Positions 44,699-54,386 of a stretch of DNA of 64,000 bases are shown piece after piece; the first letter of the stretch is position 1; the number at the start of each line of letters is the position of its first letter. Position numbers and translations under genes: made by a program. This DNA is from Neoechinorhynchus agilis (lineage: Eukaryota > Acanthocephala): NCBI GenBank assembly GCA_051530055.1, contig CM121342.1:13144001-13208000 (forward strand), given 5' to 3'. The notes under the pieces are model-generated. The model worked only from the letters and a program-made list of their open reading frames with translations. It had not been told where the DNA came from and ran no database searches.

Positions 44699-45112
44699 CT
44701 CGCAAATCGACATTCAAAATGTATTGGAATCATCCCACAGTCTTAACATACAGTCTAAGCGTTCAAATGCTTTTGAAATCGCTCGGCAGTCTTCAAAATC
44801 GACTTTGAATAAAATTTAAGGTACCGAGAAGAATATGATTAGAATTATTGTTTAGAAGTCTTCAACCAGTAAATATCTTTTTTATTAAAGACGTTTCAAC
44901 TCGTTTAGGTTGGAAACGTTCTTCTTCTAATAATATACCCCGATACCTTCTCACAAATCAACATTCAAAATGTATTGCAATCATGTCACAGCCTTAACAT
45001 ACAGTCTAAGCGTTCAAATGATTTTCGAATTGCTAGTCAGTCTTCAAAATCGACTTTGAATAAAATGTGAGATACCGAGGAGTATATGACTAGAAGTATT
45101 GTTTAGAACGTT
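44699..45112. repeat. Direct repeats of about 165 bp flanking a hammerhead-like remnant
   Basis: 44699-44860 recurs at 44951-45112. They share ACATTCAAAATGTATTG, TTAACATACAGTCTAAGCG and TCTTCAAAATCGACTTTGAA. Between them (about 44885-44925) a minus-strand GAAACG/AATAAA block resembles the 43979 motif. The layout suits terminal or tandem repeats of a Penelope-like element. Confidence 0.65.
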
Positions 45113-45979
45113 TTTTAGATAAAAGTTATTTACCGTGTGAATACCTGAAGAATAATTCGGACTTTGAGTAAAGTTTCTTCCAGAAATGTTTTCCATCAGT
45201 CTTTCAATTGAGCCAAATGAACTATTCATAGGTGATCTGCCTTATCGGATTTGTGTAAATTGGAAACAATCAATTTGTAATTAGCTCTTGAGGTTGATTT
45301 ATTGACCCGTTGCAAGCTATCACGAGGGCTCGGCCATCACTTACTACCTAATAATTTTTTTACAAATACGCGGTGTGAACTTTTCTCTTAAAGTCTGCAG
45401 TGAGCTCCAGTCGTTCATTTGATTAGTACACTACGTTCATAATCTAATGATTTTTTATCTTATACTAAAATACAAGATGAAACTTAGCCGCAAAGCGAAA
45501 AGCCGTTTAAGGAATCAATTATTCCGATTTGCTTTCAAAATCCATTTTATCTTTATGAAAAATAATTTCGGATTTAAGAAACTGACAATAATCTATAAAC
45601 AAAAATGAAATAGCTTTATAGCTTTAATCTGAAGATGATAAAATGGTATTTTTTATAGTAAAGATGAACCTGGTTTCAAAAAATTGTCCAGCAATGTTTA
45701 TCTTGTTCTCTTGTCTATATCGTTCTTTAATGATTGATAACTTAATTCCTCGCGAAACTTTAGAATTACCTTTATCGTCAGAATTTTTTCGAGATATTAG
45801 CTTAATTCTTGTACGAAATCAGCAAAAGCTTTCGATAAATCGTTAGGTGTTGGTTGATTTTATACCCCAGATTCGATATTGGCATCAAACGTCGGTTCTG
45901 CTTACAACTCAATAAGTTCCTGACATGAGAAAGATTTCCTCTTAGTCCCAAGTAGATCAAGCACTAGATCCAAAATGTT
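45113..45979. other. Gene-free stretch
   Basis: A 67-codon frame at 45643-45846 (+) is unrecognised. The right part may be flanking sequence of the Tigger-like transposon. Confidence 0.35.
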
Positions 45980-46180
45980 TTGTATAGCCATCAGTTTCTT
46001 TTATAAGTTGTCGGAAAGTTCGGCGTAGGTAATACGCCTTAAACGTTTCTTCTGCACCCCGATCCATTGGTTGTATCAGAACTGTTGTATTTTCGGACGA
46101 AATTCAACCATGAGATCTTTTGATAGTTCGGAAAAATTAGTGGGATGCAAATTTCTCTCTTTTTAAATATGTAATTTTTT
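45980..46180 (-). mobile_element. Tigger/pogo-type transposase fragment
   Basis: The minus strand encodes His-Pro-Thr-Asn-Phe-Ser-Glu-Leu-Ser-Lys-Asp-Leu-Met-Val-Glu-Phe. In a neighbouring frame it continues with Asn-Thr-Thr-Val-Leu-Ile-Gln-Pro-Met-Asp-Arg-Gly and Phe-Lys-Ala-Tyr-Tyr-Leu-Arg-Arg-Thr-Phe-Arg-Gln. These are the words around the second catalytic Asp of CENP-B/jerky/Tigger DDE transposases (Pro-Pro-Asn-Thr-Thr...Gln-Pro-Met-Asp-Gln-Gly). A frameshift of about 46100 and stops after 45990 show that it is inactive. Confidence 0.8.
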
Positions 46181-46412
46181 AAACTCTTTAGATCATTCAC
46201 ACCACCGCTCTAGATCACTCAAAGTCTCTGTTTGTTTTTGGACAGGGAAAATGTCCAAAACAATTTGCTCGTGATTCTAGCAGACCAAATTGCTTGATTG
46301 TGTTGATGAATTTCATATCTAAGTCTGATTTCTACTTAAGATGATGATTTCGCGACTTGGAGTTCGCAAGAACTTACGAATCCATAAGTTGGTCTACTGC
46401 CATGTGAGATAT

Positions 46413-47359
46413 ATGGCCACTCATACTTCAACCGCACTAATCCTTGCCTTGGTTCCGTTTCTCGTCGGAAGGTAAATTTGTAAAAGAAGTTCTCAGTTGA
46501 TTTATTAACTTTCCCTATACAGCTTCTATATGTCGACTCTATGTCATTACGATCAACCTAAAAGGATAATCGAGTTTTTTGAGGAGGATGTCGATGTAAA
46601 CACTAATTTACCAGACGCATCGATGACCGCAATATTAGATGAAATTCCAGAAAAATATCCCAACAGGCCTATATGGGTCAGTATTAAAGATAAAAACTCA
46701 CTTATTTGGCTTGTTCATAAACTGGGTTGCTTGCACTTTTCGCAGTATACGCGGTTTGTGCACGTCCATAGAATCATTTATGCAACGTAGCTAAATTTTT
46801 AGAGCACATATTTCGCTGTGAGCTTTTTAAATACAGAAATTCTTCTTTTTAGTACACAGGAGTTCCAGCCCTATACACCCAACCAATCGTTCTTATCGGA
46901 CATCCTGGTTTCAACGACGTATGTGATTGCATGGACTACGCTGTGGACGTTTTTCGAAATCAATTCATTCCATACATAAGAATTTTCGACGAAATGATCA
47001 GAGACTCATCAGATATGGACGTGTGTTTTAGACCAGCACCGGAGATTTCATTTTTTCGTCAACTGTGCCAAGTATATAGAACAATGAATACCACCGTTCA
47101 GTATCCTGTTGGTCTCATAATCGGTCAAACTCACAATCTTATTCAATTTGGAGCTGGGGCTTTTGAACGGTTTCTTGAAATGTATGACTTTGGATTTACC
47201 AAAAGTGCTACTGGGTCTGTAAAGGATCTCAAATTGGCTCATGTATTCTTCTCGGATCCGAAACCAATCCACCATTTCCCACTTGTTGTCTTATACGGAC
47301 TTGGACTTGTTTACGCTTATCAAGCAATAAGTAAGTTAAAAGATTTTAAAGGAGCCTAA
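46413..47359 (+). CDS. Unrecognised protein with an N-terminal membrane segment
   Basis: ATG at 46413 begins Met-Ala-Thr-His-Thr and runs into a hydrophobic segment (Leu-Ile-Leu-Ala-Leu-Val-Pro-Phe-Leu-Val-Gly-Ser) that is split by an intron at about 46478-46520 with good GTAAAT and CAG ends. A second exon to about 46727 is acidic. The last exon, from about 46856 (after TTTTTAG), encodes Thr-Gly-Val-Pro-Ala-Leu-Tyr-Thr-Gln-Pro-Ile-Val-Leu-Ile-Gly-His-Pro-Gly and about 165 residues in all. It ends with a hydrophobic Phe-Pro-Leu-Val-Val-Leu-Tyr-Gly-Leu-Gly-Leu-Val-Tyr-Ala and a basic tail at TAA 47357. The junction around 46720-46800 is unresolved. I do not recognise the family. It is on the same strand as SCAP, about 1.4 kb upstream. 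Confidence 0.55.
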
Positions 47360-47722
47360 GGCAATGAATTTTTGAGGAAGATTAAAATCTACAATTTCTC
47401 ATTTGCTTTTGTGTTTAGTTTATACGAAAAAGTTCTTGATCGCTGCTGAGTGAAGTGCGACTTTTAAGATTCGAAAGATTTCAACTGAAAGTTAATACAT
47501 GTCTTACAACTCATAGTTATTTATTTTCATCTTAAAATGCTTTCAAATTTTAAAAGATAAGACAAGGCTGGCTTGGTTTTATTTCGTGATTTTCCTGAAC
47601 AATTGATGTAAGTGATCGAAAAACAATACCCATTCCTAAGATCTCGAATCCGATTGAAGCATCGAAAAAGCTTTCAGTCTTAACCTTGCACGACGACAAA
47701 TTTATTACATAAAAGAAGGTGA
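47360..47722. other. Spacer between converging genes
   Basis: AT-rich shared 3' region of the two unrecognised genes. No repeat seen. Confidence 0.4.
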
Positions 47723-48442
47723 TTACTGTTGAAACACCTTACCCTGCCCGTATTTAGCAAATCGTCCTTGCTCGGTCATTTTGTACCATTTATTATCATT
47801 CGCGTTTCTCATTCGAGCATTTCTTCGCTTAGCTCTTAAACACCGTAAGATTTCATCACGACTCCTGCATTCTGCCAATCGATTGAATACTTCCTCAATA
47901 TTTTTCCGTTCGCCCAGCGTTTTTCCAAACATCACTCCTATCTCATTTTTTGACGTAGCGTCCACCATGGTACCAGCATCGGTCAAAATCTTCGTTGGTT
48001 CCGGCACCGTTTGCACATCGGAGTCACTGACAGATTTTGACTTTATTGCCGTAAATAAAGCCCCAATTTTATCACACTCAATCAAAGATGACTGACTGTG
48101 AAGTCTTATCTGTTTAGGTGGTATCATGCATTTCGATTGCTTACTCGGGCTATCGTTGAGCAGTTTGATAGCCTTATCCAATACCAAATTAGTGTTGTGG
48201 TTGTTTAATGCACTATACTTTGCCTTATGATGGTTGCGATTTGCATGTCTAATAGATTGAACCTTTCCCATGGTTTCCAACGTCAAGTCCAAATCGATTC
48301 GCTTTTTGCGGTGATCCACAAACATTTTATCTGGCACAGTACTCAATTTCACCATTATATCCTTACTTTCTGCCAGAATGTCTTCAACGCTCATATTCTT
48401 CATCTGTTCTACAATCTTCATAGCGCTTTCGTTGTCCAGCAT
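47723..48442 (-). CDS. Unrecognised 239-residue hydrophilic protein
   Basis: A single open frame from ATG 48442 to a stop at 47723. There is no signal peptide or membrane segment. The N terminus (Lys-Ile-Val-Glu-Gln-Met-Lys-Asn-Met-Ser-Val-Glu-Asp-Ile) looks helical. A Lys/Arg/His-rich segment lies at about residues 60-85. The C-terminal 70 residues are strongly basic with Glu-Arg clusters (Asn-Arg-Leu-Ala-Glu-Cys-Arg-Ser-Arg-Asp-Glu; Arg-Ala-Lys-Arg-Arg-Asn-Ala-Arg). Composition suggests an RNA-binding or nucleolar protein, but that is inference only. Length and codon use support a real gene; the opposite-strand frames in this region are shadows. Confidence 0.55.
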   Translation of the reverse strand: MLDNESAMKIVEQMKNMSVEDILAESKDIMVKLSTVPDKMFVDHRKKRIDLDLTLETMGKVQSIRHANRNHHKAKYSALNNHNTNLVLDKAIKLLNDSPSKQSKCMIPPKQIRLHSQSSLIECDKIGALFTAIKSKSVSDSDVQTVPEPTKILTDAGTMVDATSKNEIGVMFGKTLGERKNIEEVFNRLAECRSRDEILRCLRAKRRNARMRNANDNKWYKMTEQGRFAKYGQGKVFQQ

Positions 48443-48796
48443 TCTCTTAGAACTCGAAAACCATTTTTTGCCTTCAAATCAAATACTCAAGTTGTCATAG
48501 CAACCATGAAAGGTAGCCTGAATAAGGCAGTGTTGCATTATTTGGCCGTTTTCGCGTACTATTTTGCAATTTGGACGGATGTGCAAACTCATAACCATAG
48601 GTATCAGTGTCTAAGCGATTCAATCACTTCTCTAATGTAAGAGATCGGTTTGACCGTATGCCTAAAAAGGGAAAATAAGCCGAGAAAGGGATATTATAAA
48701 AACACTGAATAGGAATGTCCTCTGAATTTCCCATATTGCGACATTTATTATTCTAAACGTAAAATTTCTCTTTTAAATTTGTTTAAATTTTTATGA
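48443..48796. other. Spacer between divergent genes
   Basis: Likely shared promoter region of the hydrophilic-protein gene (-) and the SCAP-like gene (+). It could also hide missing 5' exons of SCAP. Nothing specific seen. Confidence 0.35.
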
Positions 48797-51700
48797 ATCA
48801 CACAAGGAACTTGTTCAACTGTGCTCCCTTTAGAATCAATCGCTCCTAAGAAAAACTGCGTTTCAATTACACTTTCTTCGGCATTTCAACTCATTGTTTC
48901 GGTATACTATGCCTATAGGATTGAACAATACTTAAACAGCAGCTCCGGCTATGACCCAATGTCAAGTGCGTTGTTTGTAGCCGTGCTAATCGGACTTGAA
49001 AGCACAGTCGGTATTGTTGAGGCAACGATTAGTGCAACGAGACTTGTACCACCTCCCGCTCTACCGGACAGTATTGCCTATGGGTACGCTCAAAGCACCG
49101 ACAAGTTCCTTTATCAATTCACAGCGATTGTCTGTGTAGCTGGAATAGGCGCTTCTTGTCCAATATTAAAACTTCGGTCGTTTTCTACTTGCCTCCTCCT
49201 TGCGATGTGTATTCAAACAATTCTGCAACTGACCTCTTTTATAGCCGTCCTTAGCGTTGAACTATCCGGTTTGTACGAAAAACTCAATCTCTACAGAGCC
49301 ACAACGGCGCTGTCCTTTGTTCTCGGGATTTGTATTGTCTCCATTCCCAGTCAATCGTCGATTGTAACTAAAGAAAACGAGTATTCGTGGGTTATTAACA
49401 CGCTTAGAATCGATCATCGTTCAAATTTAAACCACCGATACTTTACCATATTCAAACAACCAACGCTATTAGTCGAGGCGAAGATGTGTGAGAGTCGAAA
49501 CGATCGCGAGAATCAAGAAGTACCCAAACTTATGAGTACTGCGAAGAGATCGAACGAAAATGCGGTGAACTTGATCGTTCCTCTGGTTATAGTGGCGACG
49601 ACTTTGACTTTTTTAACTACCACCTTATTCGTGTCCAATTTCGTGGTAGACTCTGAAGATCACCCAATAAACGATAAATCACAGTTGCTAGTCCATGGTG
49701 CCATTCTCTTAACCAGCTCCTGTTATCTAAGCACTTTAAGTCTAATGTTTTTCCAATCGGAGGACACGTGCAGGTGCTAGGATTATCGTCAGTCGTTCGA
49801 AGGACTTTTTGGTATTAATCAAGCGATTTCGATGAAAATTAATACATGCATGCTGTGACCGTCGAGCCTCATGAGATTTATGCCTTCTAAGTAGACAACA
49901 TGTTTGCAGCATTTGGGAGCGAAATTGAGGAACTCTCCTGGATTATAGTGTATAATTGCGAGTAGATCTCATGCCTTCGAACGAGCTGTCACTACACGAG
50001 CACAACCTGTTTGGTTTCGATTTAAACACTCGTCGATTGTTCGTTGCCTCGGTCGACAGATTGGATATTTGTCTTCATTTCTTGTTCCGACGGATAGACG
50101 AAGCAGGCAAATGCTTGTCATTTTGTTGCAATGGCATAGAAGCAGTTTTCGGATTTCGTTGCGGTCACATGTTTACATACCGGCTTCTTGAACACGATCC
50201 AAGAGATCCAAAAGGTCTAAGAAGGCGATGGACTCGAATATGCGAATCGATTCCGATAATCGGCCTCCAACAGCTAAACCAGAAGCAAGGCTTCATCGGA
50301 TACAACGTGCTTGGTGATGTCTTTGTCGTTTCAGGTTCAACTCTTACGTGGCTTGACAGACAGTCAAATCAGGGTCTGATAGCTTGGAACCGCGATTGTT
50401 GCAACTCGTATGAAATAGCGATGGTTACCATTAGAGCCGAACTGAAAGTTGTTTGTCCTAGAGATCTGAAAACAAGATGTGTTAAGTTTAACGCTCATGA
50501 TGTTAGTCAAATTTCATGTTCTAAAAAGGTTAGTTGCCTTTTCATGTGTTCAATTTTTTATCATTATATATTTGTTTTTTGCGCTTTCTATTTAAGCGCA
50601 CATTGTCAATCTTGGTTTTTTCTGTTTTTCACGTTCTGAATAATTCCTTTGAGGCTTTCATCCATGAATTTGGGCAATGCGAACGAAGCTCGATGTACAT
50701 CCCAAGTGTAATACCTAAGCCCGTCAATTCCACTCAAATCCCTAACAGGTCTCGTCAAATCAGCCTTCGCGTTCAAGCTTCCAATAAAGAACCCGATACA
50801 TCCAGCCGGATAAGTAGGAACACTCGTGTAACTATAGGCCACATTAGGGAAATGGGTTTTGCATATTGTCACGATTTGTTTGATTAGTTCCCCATGAATC
50901 CACATGCATTCTCCTTGGCTACAAAAGAGTCCATTCGGTCCACGTAAAGCTTCTCGAACTCGCCCGTAGTACTCACTATTAAAAAGACTGTTAGCGGGAC
51001 CTTCAGGATCTGAGCTATCGGTGATAATTACATCAAACTTCTCCATTTCGTGGCGTTTGCTGCACTCTTTAACATATTGAAGACCATCGCATATCCGAAT
51101 ATCCACTCGATCCTTGTCGTCGACATTATTCAACAAAGCCTTTGATACTTCCTTGAAATGAGATTTACATACGCTGATGACCTCTTCGTCAATCTCACAG
51201 AGTACCACTTTTTTAACAGCTTTGTCCTTTTCTTGCCTCAATGACTTTATTCGTCCAAAAGTCATCAGTGCACTATGACATGCCGAAGAATTGCTCCGTC
51301 TCCTCCTCCAACGATGAGCACTCGTTCAGGATTAGGATGACAGGATAGTGGAAGAAGGGCCATCATTTCCTGGTATGCACATTCATCGAATTCTGTGGTT
51401 TGAACACGACCGTCCAAAACAAGCACAGTTCCTACCGTTTCTGATTCGAAGACCAAAATATCTTGATATTGGGATCGGGCGTGGTGGAGGACGCGTTTGA
51501 TACGAAGACCCAATCGCATTCCTGGGAGTGCAGAATCCTTTTCGGTGAACCACATCGATACTCTAAAGACGAGAATGCCATGAAATTAATAAAGACTTGC
51601 CATTTTCTCATATTTTTAATTCTTTTTATATCTTAAAAATAATTTACGGACGACCCAGTGATCTTCGGGTTTAGGCAAACGAATTGAAAAGTAACTGCGC

Positions 51701-52391
51701 AGTGGGAACGTACGAAAGAACCAACCCTAAAAATAGCGTTAAATGTTCAAGTTCTTGTTGAGGTTCATAGGGTGATTGGTGTTCGGAAATTTTTAATTTA
51801 CTCTCTTTGGATTTTAGAGGCTTTCATGAGCACAATTTTGACTCTAGAACCTACGGAATTATTCGTACAAGTTACATAGGCTATTTTGACTTTTTATATG
51901 GTCCGGCGACTTAAACTTTTCGAAAACAAATTTTTGATGAATTAATCGATACCTTTTAGATCTTAGACCCAAAAGTACCGCGTCGACTTCTTTGTTTGTT
52001 CTTGGATGGTACAGTCCGTGCCTATGATCTGTATCATGGAAATGATACCGAACTGGTTCTTGAACCAAAGTATCAATGTAGATTTTTAGGACATTGTCGT
52101 CGACTTCTTGGATCCAAATCTGATTGGTTTATTCTAGGAGCAGGCGACCGATTATATAAATTAAATCAGAATCAATTGGATCTTTTTGACAATGATGTGA
52201 TCGATGCACACGGATCTTCAAATGGTACCATTTGTGTGCTCACTTTCGAAAACCTAAAGATCCTAAATGACGGATTGCTCAAGGTCGAACCAATTAAAAG
52301 CCTAAAAAAACCAGCTGAGATTACGATTGGAATCGATTGCAAAACTGTTGCAGTCATTGATTCCTCCCATGTTCATGCTATGAATATCTGA
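48797..52391 (+). CDS. SCAP-like SREBP chaperone, shortened
   Basis: SCAP escorts SREBP from ER to Golgi under sterol control. The exon from about 48797 to about 49780 encodes the second half of a sterol-sensing domain. [11 protein letters not shown] matches SCAP Val-Ile-Gly-Leu-Glu-Asn-Val-Leu-Val-Leu, Ile-Ala-Tyr-Gly-Tyr-Ala-Gln-Ser matches Ile-Ala-Gln-Gly-Leu-Ser-Ser, and further membrane segments and Ala-Val-Leu-Ser-Val-Glu-Leu-Ser follow. A later exon (about 49963-50529) and a last exon (51960-52391) encode beta-propeller-like repeats ([18 protein letters not shown]). The 1.43-kb intron 50530-51959 keeps phase 0 and contains spermidine synthase on the other strand. Total about 650 residues, half of human SCAP; the N-terminal membrane helix and luminal loop were not found. 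The 49.7-49.96 kb junction is unresolved. Confidence 0.72.
50606..51555 (-). CDS. Spermidine synthase
   Basis: Transfers aminopropyl from decarboxylated S-adenosylmethionine to putrescine. ATG at 51555. The first exon has Trp-Phe-Thr-Glu, then [15 protein letters not shown], [12 protein letters not shown], Tyr-Gln-Glu-Met and the nucleotide-binding Val-Gly-Gly-Gly-Asp-Gly-Ala. The second exon has Cys-Glu-Ile-Asp-Glu-Glu-Val, the catalytic [14 protein letters not shown], Cys-Ser-Gln-Gly-Glu-Cys-Met-Trp, [10 protein letters not shown] and [14 protein letters not shown]. The exons join across a very short intron (about 29-35 nt) near 51285-51245 that preserves frame. All substrate residues look intact; about 306 residues, normal for the family. 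The gene sits wholly within a SCAP-like intron, antisense. Confidence 0.95.
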
Positions 52392-53347
52392 GTTGTACAA
52401 TAATAAGCCAGAATCGTGCAATTAAGCTTGAAATATTCCCGCCTTTATAACTCCTTTATCTATCGTTTGGTATTTTGAGTTTCCAATCACTTTTGTACGG
52501 TTGTGGCGATTCCATGTGTGTACGTATCTTCAGAATCACTTTATCTAAGATCACCAAGTATTTTGTGGTACTGCATTCGTCGTACATATCCCGATCTGCA
52601 TTTTAAAATGTAATTTAAACACTGAAGCTTCTCGATAATGCGAGTTGTCGTATGAATTTTCGTTTCTATAGGCAGAAACTAAAAAGTTAAAATGCACTTC
52701 TTGAATCATTAAGCGCAATAGCAGCGAATTTCTTTTAACCATAACAAAAATAATCTATTACTTTTACTAGGGGAGACATGAACGTGAAACCTTAAAGTTT
52801 TCTGATTTGACAATGTAAAGTCTACGTTAAGCATATTTTATAATTCCTATTTCACTTCAATATTTTTCAGTCCATGAGTATGTATACATCACATAGTAAA
52901 TAATGAGTAGGTGTTTTTTCTATCGAGACGGTTTCTGATCTTTTTTAGATTTTACTCTTTGTTAAAGTTGAAAAACACACTTCTTTGTTTTGATTTTCGA
53001 ACACGTCGACTTTGGTTTTCCCAACGGATACAATAATACAAAAACGTTGGTCAGACCCTTCGTTTGAGAAATTCTGAGAGCGACATGGTTCTTCACGCAT
53101 ACTCGTGACCGCAATTAAATGGTTCAGAGGCTTTAGATCAATAAACGCCTCATTTAATCGAAGGTGTGTTCAGGTGTTGACAAGCGACGTAAACAACAAC
53201 ATTTTAAATATAAAATGAGAATTTCGACGCCTTTTTCAGTTAAGAAGGCTGTCATTTTCGGATTCGCACACGTGAATCTTTCTCATCAGTCGACTTTCTT
53301 TGAATTTCATTGAATTCAGACTGATTTGAAAAAAACTTACAAGTAAC
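52392..53347. other. Gene-free stretch with one MITE arm
   Basis: No gene. GTGTTGACAAGCGACGTAAAC at about 53174-53194 resembles the right arm of the 5182 MITE (GTGTCGACAAGCCACCTAAAC). Confidence 0.4.
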
Positions 53348-53391
53348 CTGAAGAAGTCCGACCAAACGGACGAAATATTGAGAGCAATAAA
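53348..53391 (+). ncRNA. Hammerhead-ribozyme-like motif (canonical core)
   Basis: CTGAAGA, then GTCCG-ACCAAA-CGGAC (5-bp perfect stem II), then GAAA at 53372-53375. It is followed by a TATTG/CAATA hairpin with an AGAG loop and AATAAA at 53386-53391. The 40183 motif uses the same stem II. AATGAACAA follows at about 53432. Confidence 0.62.
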
Positions 53392-53562
53392 TCAGTATCT
53401 ATTCTTCTCATCACCAAAGAACACAAATACAAATGAACAACGTCTTTGCAAAAAGTGCTTAATCGTGACTGGACAGTATTTTCACTCGCGATTGCGTGCA
53501 CATAATCGAAAAACGCCAAAAAAATTTAACTATAATTTTGGTATTTGATCTTGTGCATTCAA

Positions 53563-53766
53563 ATGGACTTTGGAACTTCCATGTTCATAATCGTACTTCT
53601 AGCAGTGCTAATTGTGTTCCAGACCTTGGCACTGATATTTCTTGTCGTGTACGACGTCCAGTCAGAGCTCGTGCGTGTTGGATTTGAGACAATCGAGGAC
53701 AAAGAAGACAAGGGAAATGACTTTAATTACAAGATGAACACCCAATATCTTATGTCTTTGTTGTAA
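53563..53766 (+). CDS. Possible small single-pass membrane protein
   Basis: A 67-residue open frame from ATG 53563. Residues about 6-30 are a strong membrane segment (Met-Phe-Ile-Ile-Val-Leu-Leu-Ala-Val-Leu-Ile-Val-Phe), followed by an acidic hydrophilic tail. The pattern is unlike random AT-rich sequence. I do not recognise it, no splice sites support it, and it could be chance. Confidence 0.35.
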   Translation: MDFGTSMFIIVLLAVLIVFQTLALIFLVVYDVQSELVRVGFETIEDKEDKGNDFNYKMNTQYLMSLL

Positions 53767-54386
53767 ATTGGTAAATGGCACCTTCTTTTGTAAAGTAGAT
53801 TTTTCCATTAACATGAAAAATGAAATTATGCTTCACAAGACAGATCGATGCTGAGATTCCTCTTGCGCATTCCGTGTCAGCAAGTAGCTATTCAAGAAGC
53901 GCTTGTTGTGATCATTATATTAAATCTCAAAATAGTTAAATTTGATACAAATCGGACAAGATAAGATGCTTGTGCAAAAATTAATAATTCACAAGATGAC
54001 AATGTTAAGTTTTTTCGGATAAGAAGTTATACTATAAGTAATGCAAAATTACGGCCAAATGGCACATTTATTCAGGTAAAACGGTAAAAACATTTTTAAT
54101 TAAACAGACATTCATTTAAAGAGGTAAATAGGATGAATAACTCGAATGATCGCATAAATTTACTTGTTGATTGACTTTTACAAATCCTGGCAATCTTCTG
54201 AGAACTAACGTGTTTATAAAAACCTATCAAAATGTTGATCTTTCCAAGCAGCGTTCAGAGTATCGTTCATGTTAATATTTACCAATAAAACCGGAAATGG
54301 TACATATAGAGATGCTAAAAGTACACGATTGTAAATTTATTTCAGAATTGCAAAATATATACACACAGCCAAGTACATCGTCTTAT
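53767..54386. other. 3' flank of the cadherin gene
   Basis: AT-rich. No gene or repeat recognised. Confidence 0.4.

Noticed and set aside
50534-50887. Plus-strand 117-codon frame overlapping spermidine synthase
   Set aside because: The minus-strand spermidine synthase is unambiguous and this frame is its shadow.
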